Assembly (NCBI GenBank): GCA_000149265.1
Contig: CH003232.1
Span: 378,846-442,845, forward strand
DNA length: 64,000 nucleotides
From: Ciona savignyi
Lineage: Eukaryota > Chordata > Ascidiacea > Phlebobranchia > Cionidae
Direction: 5' to 3'
The notes under the pieces were generated by a model that was given only the letters and a program-made list of their open reading frames with translations, ran no database searches and was not told the origin of the DNA. Made by a program: the position numbers and the translations under genes. Shown piece by piece: positions 32,966-44,878 of this stretch (the first letter of the stretch is position 1; each line of letters opens with the position of its first letter).

Positions 32966-35134
32966 ACAAAAAAGTCCTATAAAAGTTGATGTTTATATAG
33001 GATATACTTATAAAGTGTATTTTCTTGGCTTAACGGACCATTAAGATATACATTCGTGTTATCCGGTGCTAAAGAGCTTGCACCAATATATGCAAGGTCG
33101 GTTTATATGGATGTTGTATGATGGGCGAATTGCGCTGCACATAGAACGGTGGTGGATACATGAAATTTGATATTCTATGTTATCACACGGGCATAATAAT
33201 TGCGAACATTCAGCATGTTTACTTCTTTTTAAAATAAGCTGATATGTAACCAACTGACATGGTACTAAAACTGTTTATAACTCAAGTTACTTTTGCAGAA
33301 CTTAGGTTAAATGAATGTGTTTTTGTTAAAATTTAATTAAAATGATGTAGACTAGAATGTAAGTACGTTAGATACACAAAATTTGATTTAAACGCAAATA
33401 AATTCATGAACCCGTTTTAATTTATTTACTATTTTGCCATAACCAATAACCTGTTAAAATGTTTAACGAGACAGGACAAAACGGGACTTTTAATACAAAA
33501 ATAGGAATATAAGTATCGAAAGATACAGAACTTTAAAATAAGTATATATCTTTTAAATGAAAACGGTAGCTTTGTATCCGATATTTTAGTAACTCTAATC
33601 GTTAATTCCACTACAAAATGTAATATACAGGGCAATAAGGTAATGTAGGTAGATTCACACTTTTTATTTATTCTACATGACCTAATTTCGTATTTTAGTC
33701 GAATGTTTAATTTCAAAATTGAGACATTATCTCCGAATTATCGTTACTGTGACGACATAAGTACGTGTGATTGATACCAGGCACAGTAACAGTGTATTGT
33801 GGCGTCACAGTATGGGTTGTTAGGCCAGAAGGATTTATGCCCTGATTGTGAACTGAATTGGCATTGTTACGCGAGACAACTGAAATAGAAGTTCTAAATT
33901 TAGCAGTTAAGAGAAATAATTTCTCTTCAGGCGTTTTTCGATTTTTTTATCATTTGAAGCACATTTATACTTATTTATTATTTCTTGGCATAAATTGTTA
34001 ATAAGGCACGGACGTAAGAAATTTATAATTTGTAAGTTTTACGCTTTTGTATGTTAAATATTTTGGCGTAGTTTTCTGTCCAGTGTTCTTGACAATTACC
34101 ATTTAAATACAGAATTTGCCTATTTAGTTTAATTGTGACAATTTATTAAATTATAATTTGTTATCGCCTGGATTGTCTTAAATTTCGTAGGTGTTTGTGA
34201 AAATGTAAATGGGACTGTAAAAATGTGGCGCAGTTGGATAGGTAGCGCATTAATAAATAAATAAATAAACTTAAAGTATTAAGGAAGTAATGAAACATTT
34301 GTTGTATTGTTTACAGTGTAAAGGCGAGAGAGGATTGTGTATATTTTTCTTATCTTTATCTCCTTTACCTTTTTTTCCATTCTCTCAAAAAAAGAGCCGA
34401 TAAATTGGATTAGATTCCAAGAGGTCTCTATGGTTTAGATAAATTTATAAATCTAGACTTGACTATGTCCGTTTGTGCTTAATATTCCTGTAGAACTTTG
34501 CACGTATTTTAAGGAAGTCTAAGCAAAAGCGAAATCGTTGTTTCGGCTTCGTGCTTTGGTCTTTTGTATTTTTAGTCAAGTCTTGTACTTTTTAGACAGA
34601 TCTTATCGTTTAATGGAGATTTCGTTTAAAAACAGATTTTATCCTCAGTTGGCATAGATTGTTCTTTATTTAATTACAACAAAAAAATAGTTTTATTTTT
34701 AACTTTATTGCAATACCAAGTAAACAAAAACTTAATTAAAAAACTTAAGTAAAATACGAAATTAAAAAAATCTGTTTATCAAAGTTGAACCCTGACGTAA
34801 TGTTTGTTCGCACGTAATGTCAAGTTGGTTATGACTACTCAAATAATAGTTCTTGGTACAAAAGCGACAGACTTAAAGCAAATAGACTATTATTAAGGAC
34901 CCAGACTTTTATAAGCAAAGAAGTTATTATACCCAGTGCTATTTCGGTGGGTAGGCTGCAGATGTTGTTACCCGATAAGTTATTTTTTACCTTAAAAACG
35001 CAGACGGGTTACCAAAGATCTTGCAATATGTTTTAATATTCCATATAGCTTTATATTTTAAAGATATCATTAAATCACTAAAGGTAAATCAGTGTGCGTA
35101 GAATGCCTTGCCAACCGCGTAGATAGTGACTTAA

Positions 35135-35222
35135 GTGAGGGGAACACTAAAACGAGGGAAAGGACTAACTCTAACTCCAACTCCATGTTTAAAACAAACC
35201 CTCCTTTTAGTTTAACCCCATA
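35135..35222. mobile_element. MITE family C remnant
   Basis: ACACTAAAACGAGGGAAAGG, ACTAACTCTAACTCCAACTCC, ATGTTTAAAAC and CTCCTTTTAGTTTAACCCC: both ends and a shortened interior. Confidence 0.55.
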
Positions 35223-36544
35223 AAAGAAGACAGTAAACGCTGCATCAGTGTCTGTTTTAATTTTAAGCGCCAGGTTTCGAAGCCGAAATCTACGTATCCG
35301 GTTCATTAAGACCATCGTATAAAGTCGATCGTGCACGTGTTTTATATATGCAAACAAATGGAGCGCCATCGCTTGTTTTTTTAGAGAAGGTAAGGGGAGA
35401 TTTCGTTTGTTGTTTCACCTTGGAACATTCTATAACCACGGCTGTTTTGACTTATTCCGTTTATTTAAGTTTCTAGTTAAATTGTTATGGTACATTTTTA
35501 CATGTCCAATTTACATGATAAACTGATTTTTGTTAAAATAGAAATGTCACACCAAATGTATCTCTTTCCCTTGTATGAAATTTGCTCTTCTGTAATTCTA
35601 CAAAATCCATTTAAAATGCTTTTTGTCAAAGCCGGGTGGTCTTGAAATACCACCACTCTCAATTAATTATCTTTTTTTTAATTGTCTAATTAGTTCTCAT
35701 TTCTTTTCGATCTATTTTTAAAATTTTGTATTGGAAAACAGCGGTTACCGTACAATACCTAATCTGGCATTTGGTGGTCCGGATCTAGTTACCAGTGCCC
35801 TAATCAGTCCCCGTTAACAAGAATCGCTTTACACCGAACTCTATTGTCAAATAGGTTGTGGCGCGATTAGGCCAGTAGGTAGGCTTTGTGTTTAAGCCGG
35901 TACCTAACAGACGCGGTTAGTGTAACGTAAGACACACTGTCGCATTTGTTTCGTTCCCACAGTCCGTATTTAGACCATTTTGCTAACTGCTACCGTTTGT
36001 CTTAAGTATAGCTTGACTACGCAGTATAGAAGTATCATGTTAGTATTGTATTGCATGTAATTGTAGATCAAAATAGTGCCTAAAATGATATATTATGGTT
36101 TGGCTCATATACAGGTGAAGTAGCGTATACATGTGCATTGTTTCGTGTGCTACACCAAAGCGACACATTGCAGAGAAGCGCTCATATCCGGGTGGTTAAT
36201 GTGCAAAATGATTACAATATATAAAAAGGCAGGCTTAAATACAGTTTTTGTCTGCATAAAAATCGAGATTTTGCAAATTTAAGCTGATGTGCAGTTTTGT
36301 GCACACTTTTATCTGTGTCTACCAAAGTGGGCGTATATTAGAGAGGTATATTTAACATTGTGGTTTACTTTACAAACAAATTAAGCTAAAAACAGAAAAG
36401 GTGTGCAAACAATACTAACACAACACATGTTGTGGTAATCTTGTGCAAAGTACCAAGTCCGGCCTCGCTGTGGAAGTCGTGTTTTTACCAGGTCAGCATT
36501 ATTATAACAATTAAAGCCCTATCAGATTCTAGTGTACGTAATCG

Positions 36545-36660
36545 AGACTTTGGACATGTTGCTTACGTGTAAAGGAGGTGTGCTTATCAAAGTTCATTTG
36601 TGTCCAAGTAAATATGATCAGAACTTCAGAAAAGTGGCAGAGATGGACAGGTGTTGTGCA
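36545..36660 (+). repeat. Single 76-bp satellite unit, diverged
   Basis: GGAGGTGTGCTTATCAAAGT, TCATTTGTGTCCAAGTAAA, then TGGCAGAGATGGACAGGTG. Same unit and strand as the arrays at 54-55 kb. Confidence 0.65.
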
Positions 36661-38359
36661 TATAAAATTTGTTTTGTGTTGCAGACGTATATAATCCGGA
36701 CAGACGTATGAAGTTGCAGACGTATAGTTTCTTATATAATTGAGACACCTATATCCTACATACTTTACAATTGCAAGATGTTTCTGTAAACAGTTTCTGT
36801 AAAAAGTCCAAAACTTTTATCCAAAATCAGTTGTAACCATGTTTGTATACATTACCTACGTAATGTTCAACTAATTGTGCATTTAATTCGATGTTTGTCA
36901 TATGCAATTACATGTTTACATTTCCGTATGCATTTAATGTCTATATTGCTGCGGGCAGGTCATTTACCTTTTCATGTAAAGCAATGATGTGGAAAATGTC
37001 GTTGTGGTCCTTTTAAGTCAGAACAGCCAATTTTAACAACAATTGGGACATCCTGTCCTAAATAGAAAGTGTTTAGCTGTTAAGTCAACCGGTCTATTTT
37101 ATTCTGCGAACGTTTTAGCTAAATTGTAGACAGATTTGTTTAGAAACACTTTATGATTGAATTATACTGAACCCAGCGGCTAAACGCTTAGATTTATCGG
37201 CGCCAAACAGCCCAGTGACTTATTTTGTAATATGTTACATTGGCAAACCCGTAACATTGTATTTCAAAACGCATTTCAGACAATTTGTGTGCAGACAAAC
37301 AAGTAAAATATTGACTAAGGAAAGTGAAGGCCATAACGCTTAGCATCGACGGTTACAAGGTTGATTAAGTTGCCTTGGATAAGCATGCAGCGTGTATTAC
37401 CTTTTATTTAGTTTATTTTGACGCATAAATCTACTTAAAAAAAAACAAACTGTGGACTTAATTTGTGTATTAGTTCTATAGTTTTAAAAGGGTGACAGCG
37501 ATAATCAAGTTGCGTTTATTAAGAAGAATTTTTACTCAGTTATTATCAACCAACTGTAAAAGCTTACCAATCAACGAACACAGCCCGACATAAGGTTATA
37601 CGGAACAGCAGTGCAAATTGATTAGTTCCTACAGCACTGTCCTATTAGCCACAGTCTGTATAAAACTAATACGTCTTATTTAGGTGACGTTTTTATTACG
37701 TGGACTCAACGACGCTTTCCCATGTGAAATCGTCTTTGTTCTATTCGGTTCACACAATTAGTGATTGAGATTTGCCGGCGTTAATATATAAATAGCTTGT
37801 TTATGGAGACGGTTGGTATATACAAAGGATAATCTTGGGTTATTTCGTTAAACTGTAAGTTTATTTTTTCAATCTTTTAAAATTATAATTTTTTTATATA
37901 TGTAAAATTACAATTTTTATATTTTTTATACGTCATTCATAATAAACTCGTATTGTGCTCTAGTGCACCACATCTAAAGTTAACATACACCAAATTCAAA
38001 TCAACATTGGTAATAATACCATAACGTCATTTTAGGATTCACAATCACTTATAACTTTACAAAAACAAACTTTAGAAAACAACATTCTCTTGACTTCAAT
38101 CGTTCGAAGTAGACATTATAGATACCGCTGAATCGATCAGTTCCAGCCGCATTTCCGAATCGTGTGCATTAAACTACCATCAGAGATGCTGGCTAGTCAT
38201 TAGATACGTTAATGTTTGCATTTACTGGGAGGGGTTGGTTTAGAAGACGAGATTCCGGCGCCGATTAAAAACAGACGCCCGATTTTATTGCTTTGTGCGG
38301 AATCATTATTTCTGCACTTAGAGAAATAACAAGGCAATAAAACTGTCCGTTTTCAGTGT

Positions 38360-38580
38360 TTGTTAAAACGCTGTAGAAGGAAATAAAATTAAATTAAAAA
38401 ATCCACGAATTTGTTTCTTGGTCCATTTAGCAGTTGCTACAATTAGAATTTTAATCGTGTTATCTTTGCGAATTTTCCAAAAAGTTATTTAGAAATTATG
38501 GTTATTAAGATCTGTCAAGACAGTTCGGGTTCTCTCTTTATTCAAAAGTTGTAGACGGGAATAAAATTAAATTAAAAACG
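38360..38580 (+). repeat. Direct duplication of about 180 bp
   Basis: GCTGTAGAAGGAAATAAAAT and TAAATTAAAAA at about 38369 recur as GTTGTAGACGGGAATAAAAT and TAAATTAAAAA at about 38548. The sequence between is only weakly similar. Confidence 0.5.
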
Positions 38581-39297
38581 GTGTTCAGGAATAATGGTAA
38601 GAGGAACTGTCAAGATGGGATTTGTTTTAGCATCAAGTGTAACCCTGTATCAAATGTCAAACATCAATAGTTTTGCCTTGGAGTTTGTTAGTAAGAAAAA
38701 GTACAGGTGGCAGATGATGTGGTTATTAAGGATTTTACTTTAAACGCGTCATGCAACAATATACATCTAAAACAACCCTACGCGCTTGGACGATTTTCGT
38801 TGCGAGATTAAGACTGAGATATAAACAACTCTTTTAGTGAAAGTCAGTCCTTTTGAAAGATGTTTTCAGATGCAGTGATCCGTTTGGTTTGCCAGGAAAT
38901 TGGTCTGTTTATTTTAACAGGTCGAAATTTTCGGCTTAGCGGGTCGCTGTTAAACAGAGAAAAATATAATCAAATTTCTCTTTGGGCTTGTTCTACGAAT
39001 GTGCCTGTGTTTCTGGTTGCTTAATGACTTATGTTCACAAAAAGGTATTTTGTTCGGCATAGTTCATCATCTGTACCATACTTAAAAAGTAGGCAACCAA
39101 TTATGTATATATCATTACAAATTAACAATAGCAAGTACACTACCTATCTACCTGTAGCAAATTTCCAAAATCGAAATCATACATATTTGTGCAAAAATTG
39201 AAAGCCCGTCTCAATGCAGATAGTAACAGTTTAATAGGGCCCGCCCTCCTTTTCTAAGATTAAATATGTATTTACATAAATGTCTGTCTGTTTCCAG

Positions 39298-39555
39298 ACA
39301 CTGTATATCCTTTCCGTATTGCGCTAAGAAGTTGTGCATATTTACCCACCAAACGGTGTCGTGTGCGTGTTAGCCAGCAGGCGACTGTCGGATTAGAAAG
39401 TACATATTACTGGTTACTGTATTTCGGCGATTTCAGGGCCATTAATTCGACATACAAAGCGCTAGAAACGGAAATTCCAGATTTCCAAGTCCTGTATACA
39501 GATCCTGTTTCTGGTTGTACCACATTTGAATGTGTAAGGCGTCGACCTTTAAAGG
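39298..39555 (+). CDS. Exon-like open frame of unknown family
   Basis: A strong acceptor tract (TGTCTGTCTGTTTCCAG) is followed by an open frame that starts with DTVYPFRIALRSCAYLP and continues TKRCRVRVSQQATVGLEST, YYWLLYFGDFRAINSTYKAL, ETEIPDFQVLYTDPVSGCTT, FECVRRRPLKG. A possible donor (G|GTAAAA) at 39556 gives a 258-bp exon with symmetrical phases 1 and 1; otherwise the frame runs to a stop at 39684. Four Cys residues and 1-1 phases would suit an extracellular module. No family recognised, and no flanking exons found. It may be a lone exon of an undetected gene, a retained fragment, or chance. Codon use looks coding-like by eye. Confidence 0.35.
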
Positions 39556-40751
39556 GTAAAAATGTTTGCTTCTTATTCATAGATTTTGTCTATCAGCACA
39601 CTGTTTTTTATTTATCGCCAGTATATTTTCAGTCGAGAAGATCAATATTTAATACTGTCGGCATAGTTTACCGTTTAAGCTCTTAGTAAGTGGATAGTGT
39701 TATTAGTTGTTGTAACTAGGTTATAGAAATACGTTGCCGTTATTTCGATATAATTAGAAAGGTCGAATTTAAAATATAATATATTTGTGGATGTGTTTAG
39801 CAATTTTGCATTGTTTCGGATATTTGTTCGTTTTTATATCCAGCAAACTTGTGAAGTCTTGGCGTGTTCCCTTCGTTTTGCCTTGTTTTTGTTTGTTTAA
39901 ATATCTATGAATAGTTTGCTTTTAAAAGGAAATGTATTAAAACAAAAATGAGAATACAACTTTTCAGTTTTACATAACCCATCGCTAAAGATTTGCATAG
40001 TGGTTGCCCGTTAATGCTTGTTTTCTTAAAAAAACTTTACATACCCCATCGCTTGTTTGACTAAAAATAAAAAATAATTAGTTTGCAAGTTGAAGTACAC
40101 TATACAGTCATAATTTACTTACTAATACGAGTTTGGTCTAGTAATTGTTTCGTTAACCTATTTTAATTACTGAAAAGGGAAAGAGTGGCAAGATAACAGT
40201 TATTAAAGAAGGTCCGTGATAAAAATACATGAGTACGGTAGCTGGTCACAAAAAGCACAGCGAAATTACGCATCCGTATTAAAATATCTTATGAACCTAT
40301 GATATATTCACGTTAATTAAACTGACTAGCATCCCGCAAGTTTCGTACGAAATGAACATGTTCACGCGTCAACGCAATCTGTGTACACATGCCTCGACGA
40401 CATTCTGTCCGATACTTTATGCACGTCCCCAAAACAATACGGATGATTCGTACGATTACGGAGCACGTGCCCAGCACCCGTACGCTAAGGTACGGCCAGA
40501 CGTGGCCACCAAAACATGACCAAGCTTCTATAATTAGGTTATTTTGACGTATATTGACTACATGTTTACGATATCATGATCGCCTAAGGGTTTGTATCTA
40601 TTCCAGTTGTGCAATTTTTAAAGAAATGTCGCAATCAAGCGTGTATCATGTGAATTATACAATATATGCTACGTGCCCGATTATAGGTAAAACAACTATG
40701 TTGCAATAGATAGGGCAATGCAGTTTGTTTTCCATTGCGACAGGACGATCT

Positions 40752-40830
40752 TATGAACATATAACTGGAGCAACCGAATCATGTACATATTCGATTCAAA
40801 AACGGTCCTAGTGACAAGCCCATTATGTAT
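40752..40830 (+). mobile_element. SINE family B fragment
   Basis: GAGCAACCGAATCATGTACAT, AAAAACGGTCCTAGTGACAA and GCCCATTATG. The head is partial and box B is lost. Confidence 0.5.
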
Positions 40831-41849
40831 TTCTTTATAATTCTTCACTTGATAGGCACACTCTTCTGTTTGTTTCTCTTATTGCCTTATTTGCTCTTAT
40901 TTTAACAAATTAAATATCATGGTTTATTTGATGAAATACTGCCTATTCAGATAACAAGGTGCAAACTGTTATGTCATGATGTTTATTACTGCATCACAAT
41001 GTAGTTTATTACTGTAATATAAACATAATGCTTATTGTTCGGAACAAGGTCTTTGCTGATGTCGCACAATGCCTACTGTAACGTCATTAGTACTGGCGAA
41101 AGACAGTTTTTTATTGGACAGTTTAATCAAAACGCTTCATTAAAAGCTTAACTGTTCAATTATAGTGTTCTTAGCTAAACGCTGATTAAATCTCTAACTA
41201 GCTAAGTAGGTGGTCTGATGATGAACAGTTCATAACGTTGCCTGTCGTCAAGTGTAGATAACAGTTCATTCGAGATAACATTGCATTCTTGATACATGGA
41301 CGTTTTGAGAGTTTAATATCAAGTGCTGTTGATATATTAAAATTCAACATTTAATACAGACCTTTAACTAAGATTACTTTTAGTGGAGTTCTTTAATCAG
41401 CACCTTAATAAGACAGCCTTTCAACTGCAAATTATGTGATTTGTTATGAAGATATTTAGTAGTAAGCCGTTAACTTTTTAATTTAAAGTCCATAACTATA
41501 TAATGTACTACCGATACACATTCATAAAAAATACATTGCAGGTTATTGTAAACAATTTCATTGAAAATATGCGTGGGCGATTTTAGAATGAAAACCTGTC
41601 TTTTATGTAGGTATGAATCAGATAATCGTCGCGTAAATTGCCCGTGATCCCTAATATTTCAACATCTCAACTGACGCGTGAATGACCTTTGGGTGTTAAC
41701 GGATTATAGGGTTACCATTATACCAACGTAAGAATGTAAACTAGTGAGTCACGGCTTTACTACTTATGTACCCCGTTGAAGTGAAACAGACTCGGGAAAT
41801 TGTTTCTAAAGCTTTAAATTGTTACTTTTCTTCATATAGAAACTCGGAC

Positions 41850-42010
41850 ACCCACATTTTTTCATAAATCAACCTTGATAAGATTACAACAGCATTTTCC
41901 TGAACCCCCAATATGTGTCACCTCGATACGCATGCCTACCTGATCATTACCGGTATATTCTCACGGTCCATGCATGCACTTTTTAAAACAAATCAACCTT
42001 GAAAAGCCAC
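41850..42010 (-). repeat. Two diverged 76-bp satellite units
   Basis: CATAAATCAACCTTGATAAG at about 41865 and AAACAAATCAACCTTGAAAAG at about 41985, with CACC..CCTGA and TCCATGCATGC between. Unit structure retained but decayed. Confidence 0.55.
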
Positions 42011-44878
42011 ACTTATATATTAAGCATGCTTTATTTGGTATCGCTCTAACATAACTGTATTATACTGTTGACCAGGGGTAAATACACATTGGATAAATCG
42101 CTGCTCCAAAGTTTCATTTAAATTAATCCGCTGTAACAACATTACATACGTTCTGTGTGTTTTGGATAAACTGCTGCCCCATTTAATAAGTCGACGCACA
42201 GAAGTCAGACGGACTCCATTGCCCAACAAAGCTTTCGCGAACGCACGTCTATGACGTCATAGGAGGAATTGTTTTATCGGTGTTCGTCATAGCGGTGGGT
42301 GTTCGTAAGCTTGATAAGTTACCAGTTGTTGAACAATTTTGTGGAGAGTTTGGCAAAGAGAACTACGTAAACGAGCCTCTTAAGTAGAAGTGGAGCGCAT
42401 AGACAGTTAGTCAGCTTGTTTATTTATTTTTTCAAATTTCTAAGAATTAGGAAATGTGGGTCAAATAGACATAAAAGTTCTAAATTCGTTGTAACGTGCA
42501 GATAGACAAGTACTGTGTTTAACACGACTGGTTTGTGTTATAAGCTCAAGTTCACTTAATCAACTCTGGCTGTTGGCATACTCGTACTTGTATGTTGGCT
42601 CCACATTTCACTGTAAAAACTTTCTAAGTGCTTTTTGGATCAGACAGAGTAGATAGTCCAGTAGGCCTAATACTCAAGTGCGAGACAAGTGTGCTTAGAG
42701 TTAAGCCAAGTACGTGCCTACATGATCAATCAATTTGTAGTGTTTTTCTTGCACAAATTTTCCAGTGCACCTGCAAATTTACCCAATATATTTCCATTGC
42801 AATTAAGAAATTTCAACCCGCCATTATATTCAATGGTTAAGTGTGGTTATTATTAACAGGCACGTAAAGGGTTCAATCTCTATCATGGCCACTTTTACAA
42901 TCAGACTTCCCTATTACCTGTCTGAACGAATTCTACCCCGATGTAGTGATTTAAAATAACTTAAGATAAATAATAAGATTAGTAAATAAATAGTGTAAAA
43001 GTAGTGTCACATAATGAATACACTTATATGCCGGTACCATGTTTTCTGATTATTTGTGATAACGCATTTCATTATAGAGTCCCGGTAATAAACATAAAAA
43101 TCCAAGCCCGACTGGATATGACAATCAAAAAACAGGGAAATCGCCAACAAATAACACTGGGACATCAAACCGTTACCATCACCGCCTAATACTTACCACA
43201 ATATCTTACGCAATACAGTATTAACTATTTTTTGCGGCTGTGCTTGGACAACCGCGAGCATTTGGGCCAAAAGTGTGGATCTACGCAAATTAGCATCATA
43301 TCTTCAAATTGTAATGACTGAATACTTGAAATATTTCTTTGTTGTTTTGCTTAGTGTCACTTGTTAAAACGCACCGGTCCGTCTGGCCATTATTATACGT
43401 TTAAGGCCTATATATACCTTTAGCTTATTTTACTTAATCCTTCTGATGGTTAAAAGCGCAACACATACAGGTATAGTATGTTGTTTAAATATATACGTCG
43501 CGCATATACAGTTAGTTTCCAATATTTTATTTTTCATTGATTAAATGCATACGCCGTATGTTACCTGCATGTTTAGTTTATTGACAATGCACAAGCGGCA
43601 CAGTTAAACAGGTCCGAATATTCTTCTAAAATTTAGCTTCACGAAAACCAACCCTTCGATTTATTGAACCCGTAAAACTTTATTAATTATTAATTCAGAC
43701 CTTTTTGTCCCTTTTTACTTAAAGCCGTTAAAGCAAAATGGGTTAACTGCCTTTCCTAATTGGTTATCCGACCATAAATCAAACCGAGCGAAAACCGAAC
43801 AAACACCATGCGGCTTTACGATAATTCGATTATAAGGTTTCGATGAGCGAAGTTATACTGTGTCTATGTTCAATTATACCCCCCGGGAATTCGAGTTTGC
43901 TTGTCGGTGGAAAATGGTTAAAGAGTCGATTTGTTAAACTTCGCCGTTGCCCGTATAAGGTGATTTTGTGTATTTGTACACAAGTTAACGTTGATATACG
44001 ATCACCACATGTACATCTTGAGTAAGGTTTTAACAAATTCTGACTTTATGTATTCGATGCTTAAAATCAAAATTGATGATCACACCACCTACCCATCTGC
44101 GCCACATTTTCCAAGACCCGATCGTATACTTTTCCACTTATGCACTGTAAGCTCATAAAAGGTTTGTTTAGAAAAGTATTTATTGTTTGAAAGCCGTATG
44201 CGGACACAGGGCTTTATCTTAATGCATTAAGTCGTGTTCTACCGGAGGCCCGTCTGCGACAAATCAGAGATTTCCTGAACGAACATTGTTTATCCGTTAT
44301 CCGTTTTATTGTACGCCATTCAAACGAATATAAAGCTATCTTTTAACGTGAGTTTTGTTTAGAAAATGTCGCTCAAATTTTGACATCCCGTAATTAAAGT
44401 TTGTAGTTCAGGCTTTGGAATTTTTAAGTAAAATTTGTTTTGCGAAATTCGGCAGTTTCGACAAAAAACAACAGTTCTTGAGCAAATGTTGATTAAAATT
44501 TGGCGTGTACGTAAAGAACTATGTGTTAAGAAGATATGTGTTACAGAGATTTAGGTTGGTTAGGTAGAATAATAGCGATGTCTGTTTGGAGTATAATCTA
44601 TGGCGCAGGTGGCATATATGACGGTGGTGTTCCGGTCAAGATAAAAAGGGTCAGATTTGATTTGCAGCTTCGTTCTTATTGTCGAAATATAGATTTGTTA
44701 TAGGGCATGTAGGCATTTCCTAATTGTACTGTCAGTCGCGCGCTATTGACATAAGGGTGTGATCTTTATAAGACAGAATATTTAAACCCTTTTTTAGCAT
44801 TTATTTTTAGTTTTCTGCACACTTTTCTTTGAGCGTTGAGAGTATTAATTTTATTTAACTAATTTTTTAATACTTATT

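Larger units (their letters stand above)
30260..39290. other. Gene-poor intergenic region
   Basis: About 9 kb of AT-rich sequence. Holds a family B SINE (30686-30792), isolated 76-bp satellite units (32905-32965, 36545-36660), a MITE family C remnant (35135-35222) and a small duplication at 38360-38580. No exon could be supported. Confidence 0.5.
39690..44870. other. Intergenic region, no supported gene
   Basis: AT-rich. Contains a family B fragment (40752-40830), a GC-richer pocket with a 63-codon frame at about 40300-40515, diverged 76-bp units at 41850-42010 and 44060-44145, and a perfect ATGACGTCAT palindrome at 42251-42260. Short open frames on both strands are not convincing. Confidence 0.45.

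Noticed and set aside
42020-42229. Minus-strand frame of 69 codons, close to an ATGACGTCAT palindrome and ending near AATAAA
   Set aside because: No ATG in frame, no recognised family and no clear splice acceptor; kept only as a note.
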